A stretch of DNA of 12,778 nucleotides from Candidatus Hodarchaeota archaeon (GTDB lineage Archaea; Asgardarchaeota; Heimdallarchaeia; Hodarchaeales; YT1-039), in NCBI GenBank assembly GCA_016840025.1, contig JAEOTF010000235.1, positions 1 through 12,778 of the forward strand. Reading direction: 5' to 3'. Below are positions 6,298-12,778 of the stretch, one piece after another (within the stretch, counting starts at the first letter, position 1; every line of letters begins with the position of its first letter). The notes under the pieces were generated by a model. That model was given only the letters and a program-made list of their open reading frames with translations. It was not told the origin of the DNA and searched no databases. The translations under genes were made by a program, and so were the position numbers.

Positions 6298-6951
6298 ATG
6301 AAGGAAAAAAGAGTCAGATTTGTTTTATTTTTCTTGTTAACAACTATTTTACTTACATTTGGTTCTACCAATCTACATGTATTAGGGAATCCAACAAGTA
6401 CCCAACTACTTGCTAACGGAGGATTTGAGGGCACTCCATGGAATGATGGATGGCAACTATGGTCGGGTGATTGGGCAGAAGAAACAACCACATATGTGCA
6501 TGAAGGCAGTTCAAGTTGCCGTTTAAATTTTAGTACATGTGATATTATGGGATGTGAAGTTGACATCGTTTATGAAGTGCCAGTAAGTACGCCAAATCAT
6601 TATTATTGTGCAGCATGGATCTTTAATTCTGGTGTAGACGATGGGAGAATAAATCTTCACTGGTATGATGGTACAACTGAAGTTGGAGGCGATCAATCTG
6701 TAGATATCGAGACACTGGGTACTGGATGGCAGGAATTGACTGTCGACAAATATCTGGATGTTGGGACTACCATCACGAAAGTAGCAATTCATATTCGTAT
6801 GATCTGGGAAACACCTACATTTTGGTGTTATGTCGATGATGTTAGATTCGGAGATGAGCCTTTGGATGAAATAAAAGATATAGCGATTATGATTCCAATA
6901 TTTATTGGAATTCTAGTAATAAGTTTATATAAAAAGCCTATAAAACATTGA
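6298..6951 (+). CDS. Secreted, membrane-anchored protein with one carbohydrate-binding-module-like domain
   Basis: 217 residues from the ATG at 6298; the earlier ATG at 6268 would add ten residues with two Arg in front of a normal signal peptide. Positive residues (MKEKRVR) and a hydrophobic core lead to a likely cleavage near VLG at 28-30. The domain fits the CBM4/9-like galactose-binding beta-sandwich: opening NGGFEG (40-45), GWQLWSGDW, a HEGSSSCRLNF strand, WQELTV near the second half, and a closing YVDDVRFG (178-185). This fold typically binds sugars or polysaccharides, but the ligand is unknown and no catalytic domain is attached. A C-terminal helix (about 194-211) is followed by KKPIKH, anchoring it with the domain outside. 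Several Cys (C74, C81, C86, C104, C177) could form disulfides. It diverges from the MFS gene and converges on cheD. Confidence 0.75.
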   Translation: MKEKRVRFVLFFLLTTILLTFGSTNLHVLGNPTSTQLLANGGFEGTPWNDGWQLWSGDWAEETTTYVHEGSSSCRLNFSTCDIMGCEVDIVYEVPVSTPNHYYCAAWIFNSGVDDGRINLHWYDGTTEVGGDQSVDIETLGTGWQELTVDKYLDVGTTITKVAIHIRMIWETPTFWCYVDDVRFGDEPLDEIKDIAIMIPIFIGILVISLYKKPIKH

Positions 6952-6998
6952 ATCTCCGATCTCAAATCAGTGAGGGGATGGGGGTATAGTAGAAAAAG

Positions 6999-7496
6999 CT
7001 ATAAATATTTGATCTCATCGGTATCAGAGCGGGAAACGACAACAATTCCAGTATTGAGATCCATCCTCGCCTTTCTTCCATAATTCTTTCCAACATCTGT
7101 GGCTACTATAGGAATACCATAGTTCAGTAGAATTTCCATTGCTTCTGTGAGATTCCGCTCACCGATACGAAAGCGTGGTAGATCAGCGGATACCTCGAAC
7201 ATTTCCGCCCCACCCACTAGTTTAGCTACGAGACGATCAATCCTAACACCGAAGCGCTGTAACTGTTTAACCTGTAAGTGGATTGCTATGTTAACATATT
7301 TTTGTGGGGTTTTTAATCCATGCGTTGTGCGATGTTGGTTGGACGGGAGCACTGTATGAGCAAGTGAGCCGACCTGCGATGTGGAATCGTAAAGAAACAC
7401 ACCCAAACACGACCCAAACACGGAAGATAATATCCCAGGACGTCCTCGTGTCACGATTTCACCGATTGCTACATTGAACACAGATTGCTTCATCAT
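6999..7496 (-). CDS. cheD: Chemoreceptor glutamine deamidase CheD
   Basis: 165 residues, the normal CheD length. CheD deamidates specific glutamines of methyl-accepting chemotaxis proteins to glutamate and, in archaea and Gram-positives, also interacts with the CheY-P phosphatase CheC. The catalytic Cys is C30 in FGSCLGV and the catalytic His is H47 in LAHTVLP, the spacing known for the family. Downstream signatures are KLVGGAEMF (92-100), IGERN (111-115) and VGKNYGRK (135-142). The protein looks intact. No cheA, cheB, cheC, cheR, cheW or cheY is in the window; the only other chemotaxis trace is the receptor-tail remnant at 3556. Two tandem ATGs (7496 and 7493) are possible starts, with no Shine-Dalgarno. 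A TATA-like TTTATCTT lies 20-27 nt upstream, so a leaderless message is likely. A T5 tract directly follows the stop. Confidence 0.93.
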   Translation of the reverse strand: MMKQSVFNVAIGEIVTRGRPGILSSVFGSCLGVFLYDSTSQVGSLAHTVLPSNQHRTTHGLKTPQKYVNIAIHLQVKQLQRFGVRIDRLVAKLVGGAEMFEVSADLPRFRIGERNLTEAMEILLNYGIPIVATDVGKNYGRKARMDLNTGIVVVSRSDTDEIKYL

Positions 7497-7515
7497 GGAT
7501 ATTGACTCAATTTGA

Positions 7516-7523
7516 AAGATAAA
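7516..7523 (-). promoter_or_regulatory. Candidate TATA box of cheD
   Basis: TTTATCTT on the minus strand lies 20-27 nt before the cheD ATG, with no Shine-Dalgarno between, consistent with a leaderless transcript. It suggests cheD has its own promoter rather than reading through from the methyltransferase 161 bp upstream. Confidence 0.3.
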
Positions 7524-7657
7524 GGTTCTTCAGAATTTCATAGGTCTTTAAAATGAAAGCCATGAATATTAAATATAATAATGAGGATCACTGGTCAAAA
7601 GTTAACGGAAGAGTCGTTCCTCAGTCGTGCAAATTTCAGTTGTACTATAGCTGGTCA

Positions 7658-8284
7658 TTAGGAAGAAGGTTTTTTGGCCTTGATTAAAAACCATGATTTT
7701 TTAGCTAAGATTTCAACTTTTTCAAAACCTACTTTCTGTAGCATATCACTAACTAACTCTGGGGATTGTTCACCTGTCACTTTTGATCCATAACCTGTTT
7801 TGACAGTTTTTCCACTTGGTAGTTGAATTGCGAGAAATGTAACAAATATTTTTTTCTTACCCGAGATGTTCGTATCCCAGATCCAAAATTCACCTCCATC
7901 GGGAAGTATTCGTAACACTTCAGTTAATACTTCTTCCTTAACCGCAGGTTGTACCATGTACATCAAACTGAAAAATGCTGTAGCGTTGTCAAATGATCCA
8001 GGCTCAAAAGGCAAATCACGAGCATCTGCTACCTGCCAATTCGCTGTTGGTGCTTTAGGACGGGCTTCCTCGATCTCAGACTCCCATTTATCAATCGCTG
8101 TTATTCTTTCACCACCGATTTGAGCAATAATACCTTCACCTCCACCTCCAATATCCAAGACTCGCCCCGATGGAATACTTTCAATAACTACTTGTTTCCT
8201 AGAAAAATATGCTCGAATAGCTGGAAGAAGATAAGAGAACATTCTTAATCTACCTTTATATTTAGGTTGAAAAATTAAAGTCAC
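7658..8284 (-). CDS. Class I SAM-dependent methyltransferase (Methyltransf_11 type)
   Basis: 208 residues. Motif I is VLDIGGGGEG (42-51), the glycine-rich SAM loop at the end of strand 1. D65 in AIDKW is the acidic residue after strand 2 expected to bind the ribose hydroxyls. VADARDLPFEPGSFDNATAF (85-104) holds the adenine-contact D88 and the strand-4 motif of the small-molecule/UbiE-like group. ILPDGGEFWIWDT (126-138) is the strand-5 region (usually LKPGG). Residues 176-208 close the fold. The N-terminal helix (FSYLLPAIRAYFSRKQ) may form the substrate lid. The substrate cannot be inferred. The start is GTG at 8284, since the overlapping ATG is followed by TGA. It is divergently transcribed from the acetyltransferase with only 29 bp between starts, so the promoters must overlap. 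Confidence 0.88.
   Translation of the reverse strand: MTLIFQPKYKGRLRMFSYLLPAIRAYFSRKQVVIESIPSGRVLDIGGGGEGIIAQIGGERITAIDKWESEIEEARPKAPTANWQVADARDLPFEPGSFDNATAFFSLMYMVQPAVKEEVLTEVLRILPDGGEFWIWDTNISGKKKIFVTFLAIQLPSGKTVKTGYGSKVTGEQSPELVSDMLQKVGFEKVEILAKKSWFLIKAKKPSS
8255..8262 (+). promoter_or_regulatory. Candidate TATA box of the acetyltransferase, inside the methyltransferase coding region
   Basis: TTTATATT on the plus strand would place the transcript start near 8285, leaving a ~30-nt leader that contains TAAGGGAG (8296-8302) before the TTG start at 8314. It lies within the first codons of the divergent methyltransferase. Confidence 0.35.
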
Positions 8285-8313
8285 ATATATATCTCTAAGG
8301 GAGCAAATCGACT

Positions 8314-9099
8314 TTGACAGATTACAAGATCATTGATCTAAATGAAGAGAACTTTGAAGAATATGACTTATTCTGCTATAAATCTAAAAAAAAGAGTGAA
8401 AATTATCAGAATAAGGTTAAATGGGTCAAGCAGCGATTTAAAGAAGGCATAAAGTTAAAAATTCTTTACGTGGATGAAGGGGCGAAACGAGGTTTTACTT
8501 CCAGAGGATTTATTGAATATATCCCTGGCGAATATGCTTGGCGGGGGATTAGTGCAGCGGGGTATATGGTAATTCACTGTTTATGGGTTGTAGGGAAGCA
8601 TAAGAAACAAGGATATGGTACAAAGCTATTAGAGGAATGTATGAGCGATGCAAAGGACATAAACGGAATTGCAGTCATAACTTCGGAGAAATCTTGGCTG
8701 CCAGGAAGGAAACTCTTTGTAAAACATGGATTTGAAAAGGTAGATACCTACAATCAGCATCTTGAATTGCATGTAAAACGATTCAAAGAAAATGCTCCAC
8801 TTCCAAAATTTATACCGGACTCACAGAAGAATTTAGATGATCAGTTTGATGGGTTAACGGTCTATAAGTCAAACCAATGCCCATATCTAGACAATATGGT
8901 TGCAAGTATTGAAAAAATAGCTGAAAAGGCTAATATTCCGATGCAAGTGAAAAACATACAAAACTATAATGATGCCCAAACTTGCCCCCATCCATATGGA
9001 ACATTTTGTGTAGTATTAAACGGCAAACCGATAATGTATGAATTGCACCCTAAAAAATTGGTTAAATTACTCACCAAGAGGGGGATAACGGGAATCTAA
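8314..9099 (+). CDS. GNAT acetyltransferase with C-terminal YoaP-like domain
   Basis: 261 residues, starting at TTG with TAAGGGAG 11 nt upstream; the start MTDYKIIDL fits known relatives. The GNAT fold occupies ~1-155. The acetyl-CoA pyrophosphate loop is VVGKHKKQGYGTKLL (92-106, RxxGxG-type), preceded by the strand MVIHCLW, and the C-terminal GNAT strand region contains FVKHGFEKVD (135-144). FTSRGFIEYIPGEYAWRGI (61-79) is a conserved block of the YoaP-type subgroup. The C-terminal part (~175-258) is the YoaP-like domain. LTVYKSNQCPYLDNM (181-195) followed by a helix, then CPHPYGTFCVVLNGKPI (224-240), looks like a thioredoxin-like arrangement with C189, C224 and C232; that fold reading is inference. 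It would transfer acetyl from acetyl-CoA to an unknown amine, perhaps linked to thiol chemistry. It pairs head-to-head with the methyltransferase. Confidence 0.88.
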   Translation: MTDYKIIDLNEENFEEYDLFCYKSKKKSENYQNKVKWVKQRFKEGIKLKILYVDEGAKRGFTSRGFIEYIPGEYAWRGISAAGYMVIHCLWVVGKHKKQGYGTKLLEECMSDAKDINGIAVITSEKSWLPGRKLFVKHGFEKVDTYNQHLELHVKRFKENAPLPKFIPDSQKNLDDQFDGLTVYKSNQCPYLDNMVASIEKIAEKANIPMQVKNIQNYNDAQTCPHPYGTFCVVLNGKPIMYELHPKKLVKLLTKRGITGI

Positions 9100-9259
9100 A
9101 TGGTGTAGATCTTCTTACAATTTTCAATAAGACCTAATCACTTCTGGATAGATAGTAAGAACTATTATACTACTAATTGATAATTTTTCAGAGCATTTAC
9201 TTCGTGCTTGAGGAAGGAGTCTAGTACAGTTTATTCCAAGCGAGCTACACCAATAAAAA

Positions 9260-9282
9260 CAGAATCACTATTCTGATTTTTG
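9260..9282 (+). terminator. Hairpin followed by T tract
   Basis: The inverted repeat CAGAAT-CACT-ATTCTG, followed by A and then T5, lies ~160 nt after the acetyltransferase stop. It could mark a transcript end, though archaea usually need only the T tract. Chance is possible in AT-rich DNA. Confidence 0.25.
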
Positions 9283-9388
9283 ATTTATAATCTGAATAGA
9301 AGACTATTTTGTAATAGACTACACAATAATATTAATTAACAATGTTAAGTACATTATTATAGTTATACTACAGAGGAAAAATCCCGTA

Positions 9389-9394
9389 GGGGAG
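9389..9394 (+). promoter_or_regulatory. Shine-Dalgarno bearing on tandem ATG starts
   Basis: GGGGAG lies 3 nt before the ATG at 9398 but 6 nt before the next ATG at 9401, so initiation at 9401 is somewhat favoured. The difference is one Met. Confidence 0.4.
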
Positions 9395-9397
9395 ATC

Positions 9398-11383
9398 ATG
9401 ATGAGTCAAAAACTAATAATCAGCAGTTTAGTTATAGCATTTGTGCTTATTTTTCACGTTAATAATCTTAATGGATTCACCCCTGTCTTATATCCTCACA
9501 CTACTAATTCAGGAGTTACCAAGCAATTAAAAACTAATATTAATGATAAACCAATTTTAAACAGTTATATTTTGCATGAACCGATCTCTATTACTTCCGA
9601 TATGAGATTAGCAGAGTTCGCTGTAAGTGGTAATGGATCAGCAATAGACCCTTATATTTTAGAAGGCTGGCAAATAATATCAGATGACTCTCATTGTATT
9701 AGGATTGAGGGAACTACCAAACATTTCGTTATCCGTAATTGTTGGCTTGAAGTAAACATCACTACATTTCATAGTATCCATGGGATCTACATTTCTCAAG
9801 CAGCTGTAGGTACAGTAACTCTGATTTCCAATGTATGTGAAAATAATTTTAGAGGTATCTATATTAATGGATCTCTCTCGTCCATGGTTGTCAATAACAC
9901 TGTACGAAATAGTGAAGATATAGGTATCTCTCTAAAGACCTCAGGTCAATCGACTGTATTAAACAACAATTGTTATGATAACTCTTATGGTATTAGACTT
10001 ACAGATTCAGCGCAATCAATAGTTAAGAACAACTATTGTGAGAAAAACCGATTTAGTATTTCAATAGAAAATTCGATTTCAACCATACTAACTAAAAATA
10101 CTGTAAGAAATAGTGGGAGTGAAGGCATCTCTGTCAGGAACTCATCATCATCTATCTTAGCAAATAACACCTGTTTTAGGGATGGTTTTCATATTTCGGA
10201 AGATACATTAGAGAATTATCTGACTTTTAAATTTGAAAACAATAGCGTAAATGAGAAACCTTTTGGTTATCTAACGAATGAATACGATATCACAATTCGA
10301 TCACAGTATGGACAACTAATGTTGATTAATTGCACGAATGTCGTAGTAACTGATCAAAATTGTTCATATACTAGTACAGGGATCTCTCTTCTGTGGTGTT
10401 TTTCTTGTAAAGTGTTCAAAAATACTTGCAATAAAAATTTACATGCAGGGATCTCTCTTGGAAATTGTAATTCAATGCTTATAACCAATAATCTGTGCAA
10501 TGAAAACACACGTGCTGGTATCAGTGGAGGATCAGATTTATGGACATTTCTCTCTTTTAACAATACTTATAGCCATAATATCTGCCAAAAAAATGGAGAA
10601 TATGGTATCGATGTAATTTTTCCTGCTTCTGCATCTATTGACGGTAATATTTGCAATCAAAATGGATACAGAGGTTTTAAGGAAGGTCACGCTGGAATCC
10701 GTGTACTTGCCAGTTTTAATTCATCAATAACCAACAATTTATGTCATCAAAACGGTTATTATGGAATTTATTTCTACAATGCGTTCAATACAACTGGTGC
10801 GAATAACTCGTGCAACCAAAATGTTAAGTGTGGAGTCATGTTATTTGCCGTTCATCATACCAATCTTACTATTAATACATGTAAAGATAATGATGAGGAA
10901 GGAATTGGGATTGATAAAAGTGATAATTCAACAATAACCCAAAATATTTGCCAAAATAATACCTACGGGATTTGGGTAGACGACTCCGCTGAGTGTGTGA
11001 TCCAATCGAATATAATAATTGAGAATCGCGACTATGGAGTCTTACTTAGAGAGGGATGTGATTCTAATAAGATCTATCTTAATTCTTTCATCCAGAATGG
11101 TCGCAATGCGAAATTAACTTCTCAAGCTTTCGATAATGGTACAGATAATTTATGGTATGATCCTATAATCAAGGAAGGAAATTATTGGTCTGATCATAAC
11201 GGAGCAGGAAGCTATGTTATTGCTGGAGTAGCTGGTGCAAGTGATTTATACCCATTAGATAAAAATTTAAACCCAATTAAAGATAATTCACCCGCAATTA
11301 TTGGTTTTTCACATTTAGTAGTAATATTGTTAAGTTTTAGTGCCTTTCTTGTTTATATTATTATCCGAAAGTGCAAGGGGTAA
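9398..11383 (+). CDS. NosD-type right-handed parallel beta-helix surface protein
   Basis: 661 residues. A signal peptide (~1-26, hydrophobic IISSLVIAFVLIF) leads to a ~45-residue spacer. SGNGSAIDPYILEGW (77-91) and the following IRIEGTT/FVIRNC segment are the standard opening of archaeal NosD/PbH1 proteins. From ~125 on there are many ~22-residue beta-helix rungs with Asn ladders and repeated N-x-C positions (NNNCYDN, NNYCEKN, NNTCF). A typical insert follows, with NSVNEKPFGYL (282-292) and GQLMLINCTNVVV (305-317), then a second rung block to ~560. The cap contains NYWSDHNGAGSY (595-606) and LYPLD. A C-terminal helix (~634-656) ends with RKCKG. The protein is thus displayed outside and membrane-anchored. 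Such helices often bind or process polysaccharides, but no catalytic residues can be assigned. The abundant N-x-S/T sites suggest heavy N-glycosylation. The gene is monocistronic. Confidence 0.9.
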   Translation: MMSQKLIISSLVIAFVLIFHVNNLNGFTPVLYPHTTNSGVTKQLKTNINDKPILNSYILHEPISITSDMRLAEFAVSGNGSAIDPYILEGWQIISDDSHCIRIEGTTKHFVIRNCWLEVNITTFHSIHGIYISQAAVGTVTLISNVCENNFRGIYINGSLSSMVVNNTVRNSEDIGISLKTSGQSTVLNNNCYDNSYGIRLTDSAQSIVKNNYCEKNRFSISIENSISTILTKNTVRNSGSEGISVRNSSSSILANNTCFRDGFHISEDTLENYLTFKFENNSVNEKPFGYLTNEYDITIRSQYGQLMLINCTNVVVTDQNCSYTSTGISLLWCFSCKVFKNTCNKNLHAGISLGNCNSMLITNNLCNENTRAGISGGSDLWTFLSFNNTYSHNICQKNGEYGIDVIFPASASIDGNICNQNGYRGFKEGHAGIRVLASFNSSITNNLCHQNGYYGIYFYNAFNTTGANNSCNQNVKCGVMLFAVHHTNLTINTCKDNDEEGIGIDKSDNSTITQNICQNNTYGIWVDDSAECVIQSNIIIENRDYGVLLREGCDSNKIYLNSFIQNGRNAKLTSQAFDNGTDNLWYDPIIKEGNYWSDHNGAGSYVIAGVAGASDLYPLDKNLNPIKDNSPAIIGFSHLVVILLSFSAFLVYIIIRKCKG

Positions 11384-11432
11384 ATCTTCAAAATAATAGC
11401 GTAATTCCTTCGATCAGATTACTAGACATTAA

Positions 11433-11636
11433 GTAAGAGGAGAGAAATGGTTAAGAATTAGAGTAGCTTTAATAGAGGGATGGGCAAGTTTGCTGGATTA
11501 CATCAAATTGACGGAAGCTGTTCCCATTAATCTTCCCTGACCCAACTTTTCAAATCCAAATGACAATGATGAATTAGGCTCCAGTGAGTTGAATAGAATT
11601 CGCAGGAAGCTAGTCACCCATTTTAATGTGTGGTAG
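11433..11636 (+). pseudogene. Possible decayed small gene with one in-frame stop
   Basis: One frame stays open from 11433 to the TAG at 11634-11636 except for a TGA at 11538-11540. Before the stop it reads a helical, protein-like segment (WLRIRVALIEGWASLLDY), and after it a segment ending ELNRIRRKLVTHFNVW. A good ribosome binding site (GAGGAGAG, 11437-11444) precedes an ATG at 11447, but that ATG's frame ends after four codons; losing one base would join it to the longer frame. So one frameshift and one nonsense change would restore a protein of ~65 residues. No family is recognised. Chance is a real alternative at this length. Confidence 0.35.
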
Positions 11637-11637
11637 T

Positions 11638-12045
11638 TCACTTTAGCTTCTTTCGTATTATAACACCCATGCCGATGAAGAAGACGGGAAGGATGAATAT
11701 CACCGAAGAACCAAATTCGGGTGCAGCAGTACTATTAAAGGTATTATAATCGCCCACTGCTAAAGAAATAGATGCCCAGCCGAGATTGCCCGAAACAGTT
11801 GAGGAGCTCACGCCATGAAATTCATCCGAGCGATAAGCGTTACTGGCTAAGTATGTAATGACATATCTAAAGGTATCTCCTGCAGTTAATCCGATATCGG
11901 ACATTGAAAAATCAATCTGCGTTGGAAGGGGTCCACTCATTGTCTTAAGTAACAAATGAGAACCACCTATGGTGATTCCAAATAGTCCTGCAAATACAGT
12001 TTCGATAGCAATGGCATAATTGGCTTGAAAACCTGGAGCAAATGT
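11638..12045 (-). pseudogene. C-terminal stub of a membrane-anchored surface protein
   Basis: The frame is open from 12045 down to the stop at 11638-11640, 135 residues. The only starts are a TTG at 11955 and an ATG at 11940, both inside what reads as continuous domain sequence: FAPGFQANYAIAI and FAGLFGITIGG lie upstream of them. The visible part is a beta-rich extracellular domain (IGLTAGDTFRYVITY, then SDEFHGVSSS and VGDYNTF). It is followed by APEFGSS, a hydrophobic helix (VIFILPVFFIGMGVII) and RKKLK. A PEF-x segment before a C-terminal helix resembles the PEF-CTERM sorting signal of archaea, although the match is partial. The signal peptide and the N-terminal part are missing: the frame is cut at 12046-12048, just before the duplicated segment begins. 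It is probably a non-functional 3' remnant. A short protein from the TTG is possible but would lack a secretion signal. Confidence 0.6.
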
Positions 12046-12052
12046 TTATAAA
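12045..12052 (+). promoter_or_regulatory. Canonical archaeal TATA box before the truncated paralog
   Basis: TTTATAAA with an A-rich BRE-like GCAAAT just upstream. Its centre is ~31 nt before the GTG at 12080, so a transcript starting 24-30 nt downstream would begin at or just before that GTG. This suggests a leaderless message. It lies exactly at the junction between the two truncated genes. Confidence 0.45.
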
Positions 12053-12070
12053 CTTCTAGAAAATCCATCA

Positions 12071-12727
12071 AACCATTGTGTGAGTAAGGCGGAAAAATAT
12101 CTAGCAACTGCAGTTACTGAAGCTGTTGCTATCACAAAGTGTAATGTTTCCGATTATATTGAACCAAAAATCACTACAGAAGGATACGAGGAAGAAAGAA
12201 AAATCCACCTGAAGTATCAAATCAATAGAATCCTCCCTAATTGGGAATTAGACCAAGCTTTAACACCTTTCATTCGAAAACCTTCCGTGCTTGGTATAAC
12301 AGGAGCACTAGCCTTCATTGGATGGGGAATAGGTATTAAATTTATTTCAGTCTCAATGTGGGACAATCCAGACTATGATGTAACGGGTACACTTGTTCTC
12401 TTCGTGTTATTTGGGATTTTTCCGTTGTGGATTGGCTTTTCATTAACTAAATCTCACATATTTGATGCAGGTTTCAATATTTGGAAATATCGTTCAATTC
12501 ATAAAGCAATGATAGAAGAGCAGGAGATGTATATTGGTAACCTGAATACCCGTATAAACCAGTCTTCAGGTGAGCTTGAGGCTAAAATTGATCTTGCAAA
12601 TGCGTACTGGACTCTACAAAAATTGAAGAATAATCCTAAACTTCTTCTGCCTACTTATTTTAAGATTTGGACCCTAATTGGTGTTTTGTTTACATTAGCA
12701 GGATTCTTCGTTTAAAAGTAAGTTCAA
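12071..12727 (+). repeat. Duplicated segment, copy 2 (truncated membrane protein gene)
   Basis: Aligns with 1221-1876 in the same orientation, ~10.85 kb apart. Similarity starts near 12071 and ends a few bases after the stop codon. No insertion-sequence ends or target-site duplications are seen around either copy, so mobile-element transfer is not supported. Confidence 0.85.
12080..12715 (+). CDS. N-terminally truncated paralog of the five-helix membrane protein
   Basis: 211 residues, starting at a GTG that aligns with V147 of the 357-residue protein at 792. It lacks the N-terminal domain and helices 1-2 and keeps the soluble linker, helices 3-5 and the C-terminal segment. Hand alignment gives ~33 differences in 211 residues (about 84% identity), with no stop, no indel and many synonymous changes, so both copies seem to have been constrained for most of their divergence. 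The frame is open upstream only to 12029, with unrelated residues and no ATG, GTG or TTG, so GTG 12080 is the natural start. There is no Shine-Dalgarno; a TATA box at 12045 fits leaderless expression. It may be a functional short form (three helices) or a recently truncated gene that has not yet decayed. Function is unknown, as for its paralog. Confidence 0.7.
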   Translation: MSKAEKYLATAVTEAVAITKCNVSDYIEPKITTEGYEEERKIHLKYQINRILPNWELDQALTPFIRKPSVLGITGALAFIGWGIGIKFISVSMWDNPDYDVTGTLVLFVLFGIFPLWIGFSLTKSHIFDAGFNIWKYRSIHKAMIEEQEMYIGNLNTRINQSSGELEAKIDLANAYWTLQKLKNNPKLLLPTYFKIWTLIGVLFTLAGFFV

Positions 12728-12778
12728 TCCCGAATGTTTGGTAGATCATAGTAGAGAAGACTTCCGATGTGTTGTAAA

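Larger units (their letters stand above)
9100..9397. other. 298-bp intergenic region, no gene seen
   Basis: AT-rich spacer between the acetyltransferase and the beta-helix protein. All frames are broken and no RNA gene is apparent. It holds a perfect 6-bp stem (CAGAAT/ATTCTG, loop CACT, 9260-9275) followed by ATTTTT, and AT-rich promoter-like sequence at 9325-9370 upstream of the next gene. Confidence 0.6.

Noticed and set aside
6228..6566. 112-codon minus-strand ORF over the start of the carbohydrate-binding-like gene
   Set aside because: It is antisense to a well-supported secreted protein with signal peptide and domain, and its own product has no coherent features.
7507..7563. 18-codon ORF on the minus strand just upstream of cheD, possible leader peptide
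   Set aside because: It has no ribosome binding site, no regulatory residue run and no paired hairpins, and it overlaps the likely cheD TATA box. Chance ORFs of this size are common.
9800..11080. Repetitive Asn/Cys-rich stretch that might be a tandem DNA repeat or CRISPR-like array
   Set aside because: The periodicity is at protein level (~22-residue beta-helix rungs). The DNA units are diverged, with no identical repeats or uniform spacers.
12046..12778. Insertion sequence or transposon carrying the duplicated membrane gene
   Set aside because: There is no transposase, no terminal inverted repeats and no target-site duplication around 12071 or 12727.

Overview
The window reads as archaeal, most likely from an Asgard archaeon (Heimdall/Loki-type). 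The best evidence is a Rab/Ras-like small GTPase with all five G motifs (2008-2532). Supporting signs are AT-rich DNA, TTTATAAA-type TATA boxes, a mix of Shine-Dalgarno (SD) and apparently leaderless starts, oligo-T terminator-like tracts, and several proteins with an N-terminal signal plus a C-terminal membrane anchor and basic tail. The phylum is an inference; no rRNA or tRNA is visible.

Left part (1-3528): the 3' end of a membrane protein gene, an unrecognised five-segment membrane protein (792-1865), the small GTPase on the minus strand, and a nitroreductase diverging from it. Directly after the nitroreductase lies a short remnant whose peptide matches the C-terminal tail of a methyl-accepting chemotaxis protein (3556-3651).

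Middle (3787-8284): a minus-strand surface protein with a threonine linker, then an MFS transporter that reads as 10 helices in one frame, with the missing last two in the -1 frame (true end near 4772). A secreted carbohydrate-binding-like protein diverges from the transporter. It converges on an orphan CheD, and a class I methyltransferase lies upstream of CheD on the same strand.

Right part (8314-12778): a GNAT/YoaP-type acetyltransferase starts 29 bp from the methyltransferase in head-to-head orientation. It is followed by a large NosD-type beta-helix surface protein and a region of broken genes: a possible small gene with an in-frame stop (11433-11636), the C-terminal stub of a surface protein (minus, 11638-12045), and an N-terminally truncated duplicate of the 792-1865 gene (12080-12715). 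The last two meet head-to-head, both missing their 5' ends, at a junction of about 25 bp that carries a canonical TATA box.

I see no single new multi-gene machine. Common themes are envelope and extracellular proteins, one signalling GTPase and traces of chemotaxis. The most informative content is what simple ORF calling misses: a restored MFS C-terminus, a chemoreceptor remnant, and a recombination junction with a duplicated membrane protein.
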